DNA from: Ziziphus jujuba
Lineage: Eukaryota > Streptophyta > Magnoliopsida > Rosales > Rhamnaceae
Direction: 5' to 3'
Assembly: GCF_031755915.1 (NCBI RefSeq)
Contig: NC_083382.1
Span: 3,596,001 to 3,660,000 of the forward strand
Length of the DNA stretch: 64,000 bases
Shown here piece by piece: positions 25,128-38,691 of this stretch. The position numbers and the translations under genes are program-made. The notes under the pieces are model-generated. The model ran no database searches and was not told where the DNA came from. It saw only the letters and a list, made by a program, of their open reading frames with translations. Position 1 is the first letter of the stretch, and each line of letters opens with the position of its first letter.

Positions 25128-28100
25128 TTAGTCAAGTTCTTTGCCCTGCCATCCTGGTCTGCCTAAGGTGAACTCCAAGCTTGGGTTTTTGCCTTCAAAA
25201 TTTATCCCCAAGTAGGTCTTCAATCGAGTTGAATCGCATTCCTATAAGAAATGATTTCAGTTAATTAGCACTAGGCATGTGGTTATCATATCTAAGTGTA
25301 TGATGGCATTGATAGGGATGTATTTTACATGTACATATTACATGTTTAATTGCAAACGTGTATTCCTATGTGTGTGTGTGTGTGCATGTGTGTGTATTAT
25401 AAAGAGCTAGCATATTGTGTGGTTGTTTAGATGAAATACAATGCAGAAAAGAAAAGATGAAACATAGTAATGTTTGATTTTTATACCTGAAATTTGTGGC
25501 CAGATCTTTGCTGTGGTTGAGGGGATGCTGGTTTTAGTCCATCGACATCCCTAGAGTTAGTCTGCGGCCAGGCTTCTCTACCACTAAGATATTTCATTCA
25601 AAAGAGAAAAAGAGTTCATAATTAGTTGGCCTTAAACTTGATCATTTTTCAAACTGTATTGGTTTGATGCAATAGTGGATAAATTTGTTAAAGGAATTAC
25701 AAATTTCTTGTACGAAAATGCATCCAATGTATGTTAATGCCTACAGAACTTAGCTATACTTTATTTAGTTCTACGTATCTTCTAATAATGGTTGCAAATG
25801 CAAGTCTCTGATATCTCATTGGTAATTACCAAAACCTGCATGCACTGTTTTATCTTGTTAATACCAAGGTTTCTAAAAATCTCAACAGTAAATAGGAGGT
25901 GGAGACACAGTGTTCATGATTTCTTAAACAGAAGAATATATTATAGGTTTTGACATTTATGCATTCCACATTATTCTAATTAAACAACTTTGTTTTCTTC
26001 TTGAACATGAAGCAGTTATAGGAATACTACCTTCCAACATCATGATATTTTATAAAGCCTTAAAGTGATTGTGCAAAAGTGTATACAAAAAAGCAATAAA
26101 ATGTACATATAGGTCTTCATCTCAGATACATAACTGATAGAATTATACAATGTTTACAAATATATGTTACATGTTGTGTTGGCGAGTCTAGAAAATTGGA
26201 AAGGAGAAAAATTGTGTTTGGATAGGAAACTTGTTGTAATTTGACAATTGTGAGATAATCTGTATTTACTCCGAGGATACAAGTAGGAAAGTTACATAGT
26301 TGTAGCTAGTATAATGCCTTTCAATCAATTGGTTATAACAGCTAAAGACATCAGCTATAGTGTTTATTTTAACTACCTAAACTAAGACAAATAGAAATCC
26401 TTAACCACAATCAACAAAATCTTCTTATATTTTTCAGTCTTCATTAAACGCTTTATACCTTTTTGTTCCAAAAGTGTTTTATCAATGCATACATAGTATA
26501 ATATTAGGAAGTAACAAACTCTAGAGTTCGATGTCAAAGGACAATCTTGTGGTAAGTTCAATCCGTTTTATGGGTGGGAACTACGAATATAATATCTCCA
26601 ATCCCCTACTTCAAGTTGTCTCTAAGTTAAAAAAAAAAAAAAAAGGGAAAAACTTTTTGGTTTGTTTGCAAATATTTCTATCTCTAATTTTTCGTTTCAA
26701 TATCGTGTAGTAATTTATAGGCTATGATGAATTCAGAATGAATATAACATTCAACTACATAGTGTATATATATATATATATATATATGAAGAAAATGATA
26801 TCTCAATTTGTAGTAAAGTTTCATCAATGAGAAAAAGAAAAATTCATAAACTCCTTTATAGAATGTCCTACATATAATGTATTATAAGTGCAAAGCATAT
26901 ATTTATGTCAGCACAATGTGCACCTGTTAGATGGCCATTAGAGTCATTGCAAAAACTAAAGCAAATTTCATATTAAATAAAAAAAATCCTAAAATTAGAA
27001 TGTGCTAATGATAAAGTCTCATGCAAGTATTTGACAATTAAATTAGGAAATTGGGCTAGCTACAAAATTGTGGAAATTTTCAAGGAATGCATAATGGCCA
27101 TTTCGTGTAATTGGTTAAATTTTCACTAAGAAACATGACTAATCTAACAAATATGGAGTTCTGATTTTTCTTTTTCTTCTTCTTTTTTTTTTCTTTTTTT
27201 CCCCTTTTGATAGTATGGTATATTTTAAATTTAAATTGAACAAGAAACACGAGAGTAGATTCTAAACAATCTTAAGAGAGAAGATTGTTCAATATTCCAA
27301 AATCTAGTTAGAATATGTTTCATATGATATATGTATCTAAACTTTATCATTACACTGAAACTCCTCTTACTTTATTTATTCATTTTTTTTTCTCTCTCTT
27401 TGGAGGAATAATCGATCTTAATATAAATGAAAGGCATTCAAAAGAAGAATAAACATTTGCAGGTAGCATCTAAATACAATTAAATTAGCTACAAAATTGC
27501 AAACTATTAGTTAGTAAAAGAAATCCATATAGTATTAATTCTTCCCATATAGAGAATTAATTTGTTCCAATAAAAGCTTACGATTTGAAAGGAAATAATA
27601 ATAAGAAAAAAGAAGAGGTGGGTAAGAAAGAAGAAAGAAATCAGACAAAAACAAAAAAAACAAAAAAAGGACTATAATGGAAGCAGGTTCCAAACAATAT
27701 TGTAGAACACTTTGTAATATAAATATATTAATTGTTAGTAGGAACATGAAAAAGAGAAGAGCACTTAAAGTCAAAGAAGTGAGCTTTTTGGTCATATATG
27801 GAGCCTCCTCGTGGAGAGAATAAGAACCGGGAGTTTAATATATATGAACAAACAAACCAAGATAAACAAACATACTATGTATATATATTTATTAAGATAT
27901 AGTTCCAAAGGCAAAAGAAAAAGTGAAGCCATTGCTTTCGAACTCTTATCCTAGTTAACGATTGGATTTCGTTTGCTTTTCTTTTTCTTTTATAACATCA
28001 AAGCTAGATATCTGATCCTCACTTGGAAAAAAAGAAAGAAGGAAACCAAACAGAAAATAAAGCAAAAGCTGCAGCTAGAGAACCCCTCTTTTATTCGCTT

Positions 28101-29416
28101 CAAAAAAAACAAAAAAATGATGGACGTGGGTTTGCATTTCTAAGCTAAGTACCATGCAAAAGCAAAAAAAAAAAAGAAAGCAGTTCATTTCCAGAGAGAG
28201 AGGGAGAGAGAGAGAGAGAAAGAGAGGTTAAGGCATACCTTGAAGAATTACTCCACAGAGTAGTGGATTGGTAGTCAATATCCTGTTGAGAAGTAGTAGA
28301 CAGATCGGACGGTCCTCTTTGCTCCAAAAATTGACTACGTACACCACGATGATCACTCCCACTACCCATTGGTGATACATCTTCTTCTCCAGATCCATCA
28401 GATAGCCCTTTTAATTAATTTCAAAAAAAAAAAAAAATCAAATTTCTAATTTCAAATCCAAATCAATCATAATATCTATATATATATATACATTATGCAT
28501 ATGCATATGATGTATGTATGCATGAGTGCATGCATGGATGTATGACCATGACTCTGGTGTTCCCACATGGACGTTTTGTGTATGTGTGCTTTCTTTCTAT
28601 TTATATATATATATATATATACACACACAATAAATAGGGTTTAGTTAAAAAGGATATATAGCATAAATACGTGCAGTGAAAAATGAATGGGAAAAGAGCA
28701 AAAATAAGAGAGAGTAACTGAGATAAAAACTGAAATAAAAAAGATAAGGCTGCTAAAAAGAAAAGAGGAGGTGAAGGCTAAACAATGCGAATTACCTGAA
28801 GAAGCTGCAGGTTTGTCAGTGGTCTTAACAGTTCGATACATCTGCCAAGTCATTGCAAAAGCATTTGCTTATTATTATTATTTGCTAGACATTTCAACGC
28901 TACTCTCTATCTATCCATCTATCTATCTACTTTCAAATTAATATACCATCATATATATAAATATATATATATTTATTTCTTTATTTCTTACCAAAACTCC
29001 AAACACACTATATATAATAATTAATTAATAATATAAATATAAATATAAGTACCCTCCATTTATTCAATTCAGATCTCTTCCTTGGAAGCTCATGGGGGTT
29101 TCGTCATTAATCACGAGGTTGATGTTTGATAAGGTAGTAAATGGTGCAAATATTATTGAAAAATGATGACTACTTTTGTCTCTTTATCATTTTTTTTTCC
29201 TATTTAATTTTAAAAAATAAAATTTTTTCTCTGAAAGCAGAAGTTGTCTGTGTGGTCTCAGAAGTTACAGTAGTCTCATAGCTCTCATCACTATACTACT
29301 CTCTCTTTAATTTCATTCATTCATTCACCCACTGCTTTTCCATTGGCAACCGTGCCCGCCGTGTCAAACACCAAAAACAACCGCCCCACATGAGAGAAAG
29401 AGATTGAGATAAGAGA

Positions 29417-29449
<33 letters not shown>

Positions 29450-30620
29450 ATTATGCTTTTCTTTTCTTTTCTTTTTCTTTAATTTTGTAATATTGTTATA
29501 CCTGTAAATGGCTTTTGACATGAGCTAGTGTTAGATCTTTAACATCCATGAGCTCAAGAACTGATTTTGGAGTAGCTCCTGAAATAATAATAATATAATA
29601 AGAACCCAAAATTCCAAAAATCAAACCCAATAAATGAAAAATTAAAGCAATGCAAAATAATAAAAGAGAAAAATTAGAAGTAGATCTTCTACTTTCATGG
29701 CCACCAAGAAGCTCAACAGCATGAACAAATCGAGCATGGAGAGTACTAGTCCATCTCATTCTTGGTGCTCTCATACTTCTCTTTGTTGGGAGCTTCGGCA
29801 TAAATCTAGCTCTCATCATTCCTTGAGAACCCTCAGACGGACCGATTCCAACTCCGACGCCGACTCCGACTCCAAACTGGTTATGGTGGTGGTGGTGATG
29901 ACTATGGTGCAATTGCTGATGAGATTTGAAAGAATCTCCATTAAATCTTGCACCTGCTGATAAACGGTGGTAAGCAGCCGCTGCGGCCATCGTTGACGAA
30001 GACCCATTCGGGCCCGCCGTCGAGTTCAAAATCGACATGGGATCCAAATAATTAGGTGAAGAAGAAGAAGAGCAAGTAGAAGGATAAGAAGGAAATTGGT
30101 AGAAACACATCTTGGGATCTTTGTCTCTTGTACTGTCCGTAATAGTAGCACTACTAGGCAAGAAGGGAAATGAACGGTTGTGATACACTGGAATCCCTTT
30201 GATCGGTCTCAAAGCAGCCGCTTCTGATGATGAAACATCCATAACCGAAAGGCCGCCAACTCGATTTATGTGATGATGATATTGTTGTTGTAGTTGATAT
30301 CGATTTCTTGACGATTCTTCTTCGGCTCCGATGTCGGCGAAGCTTCTTCCTAAAGAAAGCTCAACATGTGCTTGAGAATCAGTTCTTGATGAAGAATAAT
30401 TATTGGTTTGTTCTCTTCTTCGGCTCGGAAGATCGAAACAGCTGCTTCTTGTTGCTGTTGCTGTTGTTGTTGGTGTATTATCTGGAGGTGTGTTGTTAAT
30501 GGAGTTGTTGTTACAGATTTTTGTGGAGGAAGAACATGAATTAGGTGGAAGACTAATGTGGAGTGAAAGATCAGGAAGTGGTGTTGAAGATGGTTCAATG
30601 AAATTCCCTTCCAAGGGCAT
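25128..30620 (-). CDS. KAN1: KANADI GARP-family transcription factor (KAN1-like)
   Basis: Minus-strand exons: 30620-29693, 29578-29502, 28841-28796, 28407-28239, 25583-25487, 25241-25128. All are in phase, giving 476 residues. KANADI proteins are nuclear repressors that set abaxial (lower-side) organ identity against HD-ZIP III genes. Visible: N-terminal LPDLSLHISLPP (15-26), an EAR-like LxLxL repression motif; RPIKGIPVYHNRSFPF; a His run and a GV repeat before the DNA-binding domain; the single Myb-like GARP domain (about 283-343) from MRAPRMRW to SHLQMYRTVKTT, split by introns at GGHE|R and HLQ|M; and the C-terminal LEFTLGRPGW block. KAN1 rather than KAN2-4 is chosen from the neighbouring LDIP gene and overall likeness. 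It is longer than Arabidopsis KAN1 through low-complexity stretches. The intron between exons 4 and 5 is about 2.65 kb. Confidence 0.93.
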
Positions 30621-30785
30621 TTTTTTTTTCTCTATTTTTCTAGGGATTCTTTGCCAAACAAATTAAAAGAAAGAAAATTATAAGTGGGTTTTTTTTTTTT
30701 CTTTCTTTTTTTGAGTTGAGTGAATTTGGGGTTTGTTTGAAGCAAAGGAATATTTAGAAAGCTATGGAAAGAGCATACAAGTTGG

Positions 30786-30792
30786 TATATAT
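30786..30792 (-). promoter_or_regulatory. Possible TATA box of KANADI
   Basis: A tatatat string about 165 bases upstream of the start codon, followed by purine-rich (GA)n leader-like sequence. The region has many AT runs, so the assignment is weak. Confidence 0.3.
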
Positions 30793-33700
30793 GGGGTTAG
30801 AGAAGAAGGATAGAGGGAGAGAGGAAAAAAAAAAAAAAAAAAAGAAACTCAAAAGGGAGAGAAAGATAGAGAGGGAAAAAAAAAAAAAAAGAAAATAATA
30901 TCTTATGGAACAAACAGACATGCTCACGAGAGAAAAAAAGAAAACCAAGTTAGTAAAGATGTGTGGGTTTGTTAATTTAGCAGCAGTGGAAGAAGAAACA
31001 AAAAAGAAAAAAATAAATAATTTTTTTAAAAAAAAAGAAAGAAAGTCATGGAAAGGAAAGGAAAGGAAAAGAAAAGAGAAAGAGAGAGAGAGTTGGGTGG
31101 TGGCTGTATCTCTTTTCTGGAGAGTATATATCGGAAAATGACAGTAGAAGGGAGGCAGAGCACAAGGTTTCTCTCTCTCAAGTCAAAACCCAAAATAAGA
31201 ATAATAATAATAAAATGCAAAAAATAAATAAAAAATGAATAATATTGTCACTTTGGATTTTCACTTCCCCGGAGACGACGGGTTAAAATTTTGCTAGACA
31301 GAGAATGACTCTCTCTTACTGTGATTCCTTTTCCCCCATCCTCTTCGCTAGCTCTTCTCCTGTACTTTTTTCCTTTTTTCTTTTTTCTTTTTCTTTTTTT
31401 TTTTTTAAACAATTGTATGCTTAAATTGGCAGGCTAGGCTACATGTAAGACGTACTATTGTAAAATTCTTTTTTTTGTTTTTTTTTTTAAATTCTCGGGA
31501 GATATTGAATTTTGTTTTTTTTTTTCTTTTTCTTTTTTGTATTATTGTTTTATAATAAACCCATGCATTGACCTGAAAGAGTGAGTAAGTGAGTGAGTGA
31601 GTGAGTCAGAGGGGGAGAGAGAGAGACCCACAAAGGGTTTTTTGTTTGCTTGCTTGTGTACGCATCGTAAACCCTAATTCCACATTATTACCTTCTAATT
31701 CCCCTCTTACATCCTCCAAAATATTCGCTTCTAATCTTTCAACAACCTTGTCTGGCGTCCTTGGGTTTTATTATGTCTTCCTCCCACATGATCCTCTCCC
31801 CCCCAAAAAAAAAAAAAAAAAATTAAAAAAAAAAATTAAAAAAAAAATTCCCATCTTCCTTATATGTTGACTACTTGATTTTCAAAGCCCTAGGCCAAAT
31901 CATAGATAACTACATCATAATTATAATCTTACAATTTATAAGATATATTTATGTATGGGATTCTTAACCATTTTATATATATGTATTGGAATAATATATT
32001 CAAATTCAGAATCATTATATGACAAAACATGAAATAATAATAATAATAAGAAGAAGAAGAAGAAGAACAACAACAACAACATCATTCACTTAATTATAAC
32101 AAACTAGCTAACTCTTTTTTAATTTTTGATATCAACAAACTAGCTCTTTTGGGGGGCAACCTAACACTACTTCATAGGTGGTGTTTGGATACATAGTGCA
32201 TTTAATGCGAAATAGGATTATAGTAAATGCTGTTTCGTTTTACTTTTTCCAGGAACAGGTTTTCTACCCTGCTGTTCCCAAAATAAGAGTTTGAAGGGGG
32301 AAATATATATATATTTTTATATGGAAACTGTAAAAAGATAGAATTTAGATATTCAGTTTGTGTATTGTTTTTGGTGCGTTCCTTTTCCAACATGTACAGA
32401 AGAGAAAAGTATTCTTCCTACTAATGTTGCTTGGGTAAATACAGGAAGTATTGATATGTATATTACATTGTCTCTAATTCTTGGAGTATGTACCATTGAC
32501 AATAACAACACCACCAATATCTTTAACACCTACTGCAAACGCTTATATAGACTGTATGTTATATGCAAACAAATGAGAGTCGTCTAGTTGAATCATAATT
32601 TCAAAATCTAAATAATATCTAGCTAGTTGAATCGTTAATAATCTCAAAAGCAGTCTGATATGAAATCTATTAATTATCAAACTTCTCAAGATGTATTATT
32701 AAGAGATAACTATTCTCATAATACTTCAAAACCATTTTGTTTTTCTTGTGAGACTAGGTTTCATAAAAGTTGTTTATTTAACTAAAACTTTTGTATTTTT
32801 ATTGGGAAAGAATAAATGTCTTGCTTCTTGACATTATTGTCCCAACCTTCAATATATTGATAGGGAGACTGGTTATTTAATTTTAAGAGTAAAAACCAAG
32901 ACAAGATGTGAAGAGGGTGTACTATAGAGGGCAAGTCTTGCAGGAGCGGCAACCATGTCTAATTCTTGTTGCATATATATGCTTCATACTGGTTTGACTA
33001 AAAGGCCTAGCATTGGGCCTCGAGCTTTGGTTGATTTATTTGCTTTTGTTGGTTTTGGCCTTTATTGCTTATATAGTACATTACTTTGAACTTTGAAGGT
33101 TTTGCTCCGAATGTGTCTTTTAGTAACGTAGAGAAAGCAAACGAAATCCTTGGTTTTTTTATTAAGTGAGAATTTTTGGAACGACCAGGAATACCAAACT
33201 TTCTAAAAGAATAATATTAATGGTCAACAAAAGGATATTTGTTTTCAACCGGAAAAGCCCATTTATAGCTCCGAAAACCTTGAACCCAAAGCAAAAATAT
33301 TCTTAAACCCACCTTTACCAATACAAGAACCACTCACGGTGACTTTTTACTATTTAAATATCTAAAACTTTTAAAGCAATCAAGGAAGAAAACTGAAAAA
33401 AATGTATAAGAACAATAGAAGATTTTACTCTTTGAAAATATCGTCTAATAATGTCATACTGTATGTAGGCTAAGGTCATCGGTTGAACCTATCATTTGTG
33501 ATCCTAAAAAAAATAAAATTGGTGAAAAAGTAAAAAGCTAGTTTGTTTTTTGTTTTTGTTTTTTTTTTCTTTATAATTGGTCCATTCATCTTATTCATTT
33601 TTTTGCTGTGATTGGCGGAACATTATACTAAAGCATCAAATTCCTCAAAAGTTTAAGTTAAGCATTACTTTTTCCAAAAACTTAAATTAAAAAAATTAAA

Positions 33701-34548
33701 CTCAAATTTAAGATTGATGTACTTAATTGAAAAATACTGAAAATGGATGGCCTCAATTTAGACAACCTAGAGGGTCTAAAAATATAGTTATCTTGTAATT
33801 TATGGGTTTTTTTCCCCCTTTTGATAGAGGCCGTTGTTAATATAAAACTTAAAGGGATATTAAAACTTGGGATAAATTTAAAGAAATTTTTGTAATTAAT
33901 CATTTTGCAAATTTAAGTTCATAATATTATGATATATAATCTCCCAATTAACAACATTTTGTGTTTGGTATACTGAATTGATGTAGGTAAATAGCTATTT
34001 TATAAATTTAGCTTTTTCCATGTTTGATATATTTTCAAATAGCAATATAGCTATTAAACAAGAATAGATATGCATTCAGTTTAAAAAAATTGCTATTCTT
34101 ATTATTAGTATTATTTTTAGTATTTGGGATAGGAGAATCAAAACCCAATAATTACCTATAAAATAGTGGCTTTTTACCACGTAGTTGTTTCTGGAGGGCT
34201 CCTCCTTTTTTCTAATTAGATAAGCTTTTCAAAGTATCCTTACCATATTTCAATAACTTTATATTTGGATGGATTATCATATAATAAAATACATAAATAA
34301 ATATAAAACTTAATTACACTAAAAAAAATATAAAACTTACCTATTAATGAATTTATACCAAATTTGACTAAATTCTATTTCTAATTTATTATTATTACCA
34401 AGATGTAAACATGAATGATTTTTTTTTTCAAAAAACCAAATGAATGATTATTCCTTTTCGGCTTTTATTATTCTCATGAATATTAATTCTTATTTTTATG
34501 AGGAATAAACTAATTTGTATATCAAATATTATGTTATTTGTTTTAGCA

Positions 34549-34600
34549 ATATATATATATATATATATATAAAGAGAGAGAGAGAGAGAGAGAGAGAGAA
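34549..34600 (+). repeat. Compound (AT)n-(GA)n microsatellite
   Basis: About ten AT units followed by about thirteen GA units, uninterrupted. A clear candidate for length polymorphism. Confidence 0.9.
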
Positions 34601-34869
34601 AACTAAAATTTATCTAACATAACATGAAAATATGAAAATGCATCAGCATATCAAATATTAAAGATGTCAACTCAATTAATAATTTAATATTTAAATTTTA
34701 ATTAAATAAATTATAATTTTTAACATTTGCCATGCATATGATATGGGATAAAAGTTATATATATATGTCCAAGTTAAAAAATTAATGCAACATGAAATTT
34801 ATAAATTTATATGGGGAAAAGAAAAATAAAAGGAAGAGAAAAAAAAATAGTTTAAAAAAAAGAAGAAGG

Positions 34870-35180
34870 TAATATCCTTTAGAAATGGGCAAAATGGTGA
34901 ATGGAGATGGAGGGGTAGATGGGATGAGTGAAAGTCGGCAACACAGAAGAAGCGCGTCTCAGAGATTCCGTTCAGGCTCATCATCATCATCATCATAAGG
35001 TTATCATTATCTGAGCAAAAGATCTTTCCCACATGTGCGTCATTTATTGGTCGTCAGTTTGACAAGAATGTATGGTGCAGAATATGGAAGCAATACCCTG
35101 CTCCTGTTTTTATTCTCTTCCCTAGTTCCCCTTCTAATCACAGCCACTTGATCACCTGGTCGGTCCCACAATTACTCTAG
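34870..35180. other. Less AT-rich island in the KANADI upstream desert
   Basis: About 300 bases of mixed composition (for example aagcgcgtctcagagattcc and cacctggtcggtcccac) bounded by simple AT sequence. No protein family, tRNA or known miRNA sequence was recognised. It could be a conserved non-coding element or an old gene relic. Confidence 0.3.
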
Positions 35181-36591
35181 CTCTCTCTCTCTTAAAAAAA
35201 AATAAAAAATAAAAAGGGATTTAAAAAAAAAAAACCAACAGAAGAATAATTTTATAACATTTTTTTATTTTTATTCCGACAACCATTAAAAAAGAAAATA
35301 ATTTATCAAAAAGTAGAACCACTAATTAATAGAGTTTTCCTATTCCCATACGGCTGGATTTTGTTGTAAATGGGGTCCAAAAATGCACTGTATTTTCCTT
35401 TTCCTTTTCCTTTTCCTTTTTCTTTTTTTTTTTTAAAAAAAAAGGAAAAAAACAGAAATTGTGAGCATATGTACAAGGGTTCTCTTTTAGTAAAATTATT
35501 CTGATTTTACTAAAAATCTGAAGGACACTCAGAAATTAGCTAGAGTCTAATAGGTTTTATATTTTTGATCTAATTGACAAACATTCTTTAAACCTTTTTT
35601 TTTTTTCCGACAAATTGGTAGGAAAAATAGTTTGTGTAAACACAAGAAATTGTGGAGAATTTTAGTAATTGCATTCCTAGCTGATATCCCGTAATAAAAG
35701 ATGTTAATCGCTCAGCAAAAAATAATAATAATAATAATAATTTTTGAATATATAAATATTTCTGATGCGCTTTTTCCATCATTAATAGATCACAAGTTCT
35801 GTAAATAATTAATTTCTAAGAAAAATATGAAAAAGACAATGAATCTATTTTCTGATTAAATGTCCCTCTAAAAGTTGTTCATGCATAAATTAATTAATTA
35901 ATTAATTACTCAGGATTTGAATTCAAGCTATATATGATTCCAATTAAGTAAAGCAGGGAGAAATCAACGCATAGATGAACCACAAAAAATCATTACAATT
36001 AGTGAAATTAAAAGAAGAATTCATGTCTTTAGCATTTACTGCCATGTTAGTTAGGACCGCATTTCGTTTTTATGGTGGATTTACTCCTTTTACAGTCGGA
36101 CTCATTAATGGACATTTGCATTTAATGATATTGAGAGCTACAAAATGGTATTCTTTTAGATTTTAATGTGTTCATTCTTTGTTTCTCTCTCTCTTTTTTT
36201 TTTAATATTTATTGTATTTTATTTAATTTTTATTGTTAAACCATTATATATATATATATATATATATATATCTTGTCTGATGACAGCTCAAAATGAAAAG
36301 AAATAAGGAAAAGGCTCGCTTTCCAAGCAAAGTCTGATTAAAAATACATAAAATGGAAGCAGAAGTATGGTCATCTGCTGACCCTCATGCTCTCTCTCTC
36401 TCTCTCTCTCTCTCATATTAATTTGATGTACATTCTCCACCCAACTAAGACTTTCAAAAGGGTATTTTAGCCCCAAAAATAAAATAAATAAATAAATAAA
36501 TGAAAAAGTGTGTGAGGTAAAACTAAAAGATCACCTCCTTTTTGAAGATTAATCCGAAGCAACCAAGCCCATAACACACACACATACACAC

Positions 36592-36632
<41 letters not shown>

Positions 36633-37188
36633 TTCTTGAAAAGTTTCACAAGGAAACGTTTTCCCTTGTGAGTATTTAATGTTTATTATTATTATTATTA
36701 TTTTCTTTTACATTATTTCATAATCCTTTCATTTGGGGCTTCTTTAAAATATGTGTTTGCCTTGTTGCTGAGAATGGCAAGCAATTGCCTTTTGGAAGTG
36801 ATTGGACACTGCTTCTATGAAAGTTGATTGTAACAGTTACTTTTAAGGAGTTTAAGATAGTTTTGGAAACTTGTTTTTGGAGTAAAAGAAAAATATCTTT
36901 ACTCTTTGCTATACAAGTACTTTAGGTATGCAAATTGTTAGTACCCTGCTGTCAAAATTAACATAAAATTATGGAAAGAGATCACGGGTTCATTGAAAAG
37001 TAAACATACAAAGGAAATGGTAACGTAGCGATTAGATGGAAATTTTCATGGGTTTTTGTACCTCCTCAAACAATGTGACAAGAACCTAATCCAAAAGGGA
37101 AGGGAAGGGTGACATGAACCTAGCCAATCTGGTTATATAAATTTAACATGGACACTATATGTGGCCAATTTGGAATGTGAGATTAGAC

Positions 37189-37220
<32 letters not shown>

Positions 37221-37410
37221 CTATATATAGTTCAGTTCAACTAAATTTGGCTAACTTTAAAATAATACAATTTGATTTGATCAAAATTTTTTTTCCCTGA
37301 AATTTAAATTAATTTAGTCAATTTTGACCAATTCTGCATTTCAAACTGGTCTAGCAAAGCATATAAAGACTATGAGACTGGTATGCCAGATACATGATTT
37401 TAAATTAATA
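35181..37410. other. AT-rich intergenic, no gene recognised
   Basis: Contains (AT)n at about 36245-36271, (CT)n at 36391-36414, and a poly-A tract of about 35 at 36593-36627. The 63-codon frame 35975-36166 is open but matches no family I know. Confidence 0.4.
36593..36627 (+). repeat. Poly-A homopolymer, about 35 bases
   Basis: An unbroken A run following accacacacatacacacc. It could be the tail of a retroposed sequence, but no retroelement body was recognised on its 5' side. Confidence 0.85.
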
Positions 37411-37701
37411 AAAAGGAAATTTATACTTTAGTATCGTATAAAACCACATTATTCTGTTTAAGGGTTGTAAAATTTTTGTTGACACCTAATATCCTCTATT
37501 TTTAAAATTATTATAAATTGGTCAAAATCTGTTAAAAATAATAGAAACTGTAAAAATGTATCACTTGTGATTCATATCACCGTGGAAATTGGACTTTCGT
37601 ACTTTATAAATTGTTTTTAATTTTTGCAATTAAATTCATTAAAAATAGGTTATTAAACTAAAACAATTAAAACTAAAATAAAATCTAAAAACTCACTATC
37701 T

Positions 37702-38150
37702 AATCCAACCAAACAAACAGATATATATTTTTTTATAAAATTTTTCTCTTTTCCTAAAATATTATTATTTTTATAAAAATTACTTGATCAATTTTTTTTT
37801 ATATAGGTCTTTATGGTTTTTTATTTTATTTTGATTCTCGATAATATGTATAGATTATTATTTTTATTTTTATTTTTTATATTTTTCTAATTTATTAAAA
37901 GAATAATAGTTCAGCATTTAATCCAACCAAACAACACATATGCATTTTTTTTTATAAAATATTTTTTTAATAAAATTTTTACTTTTTTTAAAAAAACTAT
38001 TATTTTAAAAAAATTAGTTGATCACTTTTTTTTTTTATATAGGTCTGTATGTTTTTTATTTTATTTTTAATTTCTATAATATGTATGGATTATTATTTTT
38101 ATTTTTTTGAAATAGTATATTCATATTTTTTTAATATTTTGCTAATTTAT
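37702..38150 (+). repeat. Direct duplication of about 218 bp inside the foldback
   Basis: Copies start at 37702 and 37920 with aatccaaccaaac and share tatataggtct, attttatttt, ataatatgtat, gattattatttttattttt and ctaatttattaaa. A third, inverted copy lies in the right arm. Copy 2 is closer to the inverted copy (tttaatccaaccaaac, cacatatg) than copy 1 is, so part of the left arm may have been copied from the right. Confidence 0.75.
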
Positions 38151-38667
38151 TAAAGAATACATTTCTCTCTTAAAAAGTTTATAACATTTTTTAATCCTAA
38201 AATTTGGAAAAAAAACTTAAAATTTTATAAACTATTTTAAGAGAGAACTGTTATTTTTATAAAAAATTATTAAGGTATTAAAAAATACAAATATAATTTT
38301 TAAAAAATAAAAATTATAATTTGTACATATTATAGATATTCAAAATAAAATAATAATGTAATTTTCTTTAGAAACATGAAAATTTTATGTAAAAAATACA
38401 TATGTGATGTTTGGTTGGATTAAATGGTGAGTTATTAGATTTTATTTTGGTTTTAAGCTTTTGATATTACTAATTTTTTTCATTACTGATTTAATTGTGA
38501 AAATTGAGAAACATAAAAACCAAAAAAAAAAAAAAAAAAGGGTACTAATGTACAATTTCAAGGGCATGTAAGTTTTTTTTAATCTATTTTCACTGTTTCT
38601 CTTAATTTTAATATATTTGAACCAATTTATAATAATTTTGAAAGTACGTGATATTAGATGTAAAAGA

Positions 38668-38691
38668 GGGGGGGGGGGGGGGGGGGGGGGG
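38668..38691 (+). repeat. Poly-G tract, 24 bases
   Basis: Twenty-four consecutive G residues in otherwise AT-rich sequence within the right arm of the foldback. The left arm has only a short gggttg at the matching place, so the run grew after the element formed, or is an assembly effect. Confidence 0.9.

Larger units (their letters stand above)
30621..34850. other. KANADI upstream region, proximal part
   Basis: Begins with long A and GA tracts typical of a TF leader (30815-30890, 31075-31092). An aaaccctaa telo-box-like string lies near 31668-31676. Poly-A runs at 31804-31845 and (AAG)n/(AAC)n at about 32040-32080. No coding sequence of recognisable family was seen on either strand. Confidence 0.45.

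Noticed and set aside
31138..31325. Possible miR156-like hairpin (tgacagtagaagggaggcagagcac)
   Set aside because: It differs from the miR156/157 sequence at too many positions and the far arm pairs only over short stretches.
35975..36166. 63-codon frame suspected of being organelle-derived
   Set aside because: A plastid or mitochondrial origin was considered from its AT-ending codons, but I could match it to no organelle gene.
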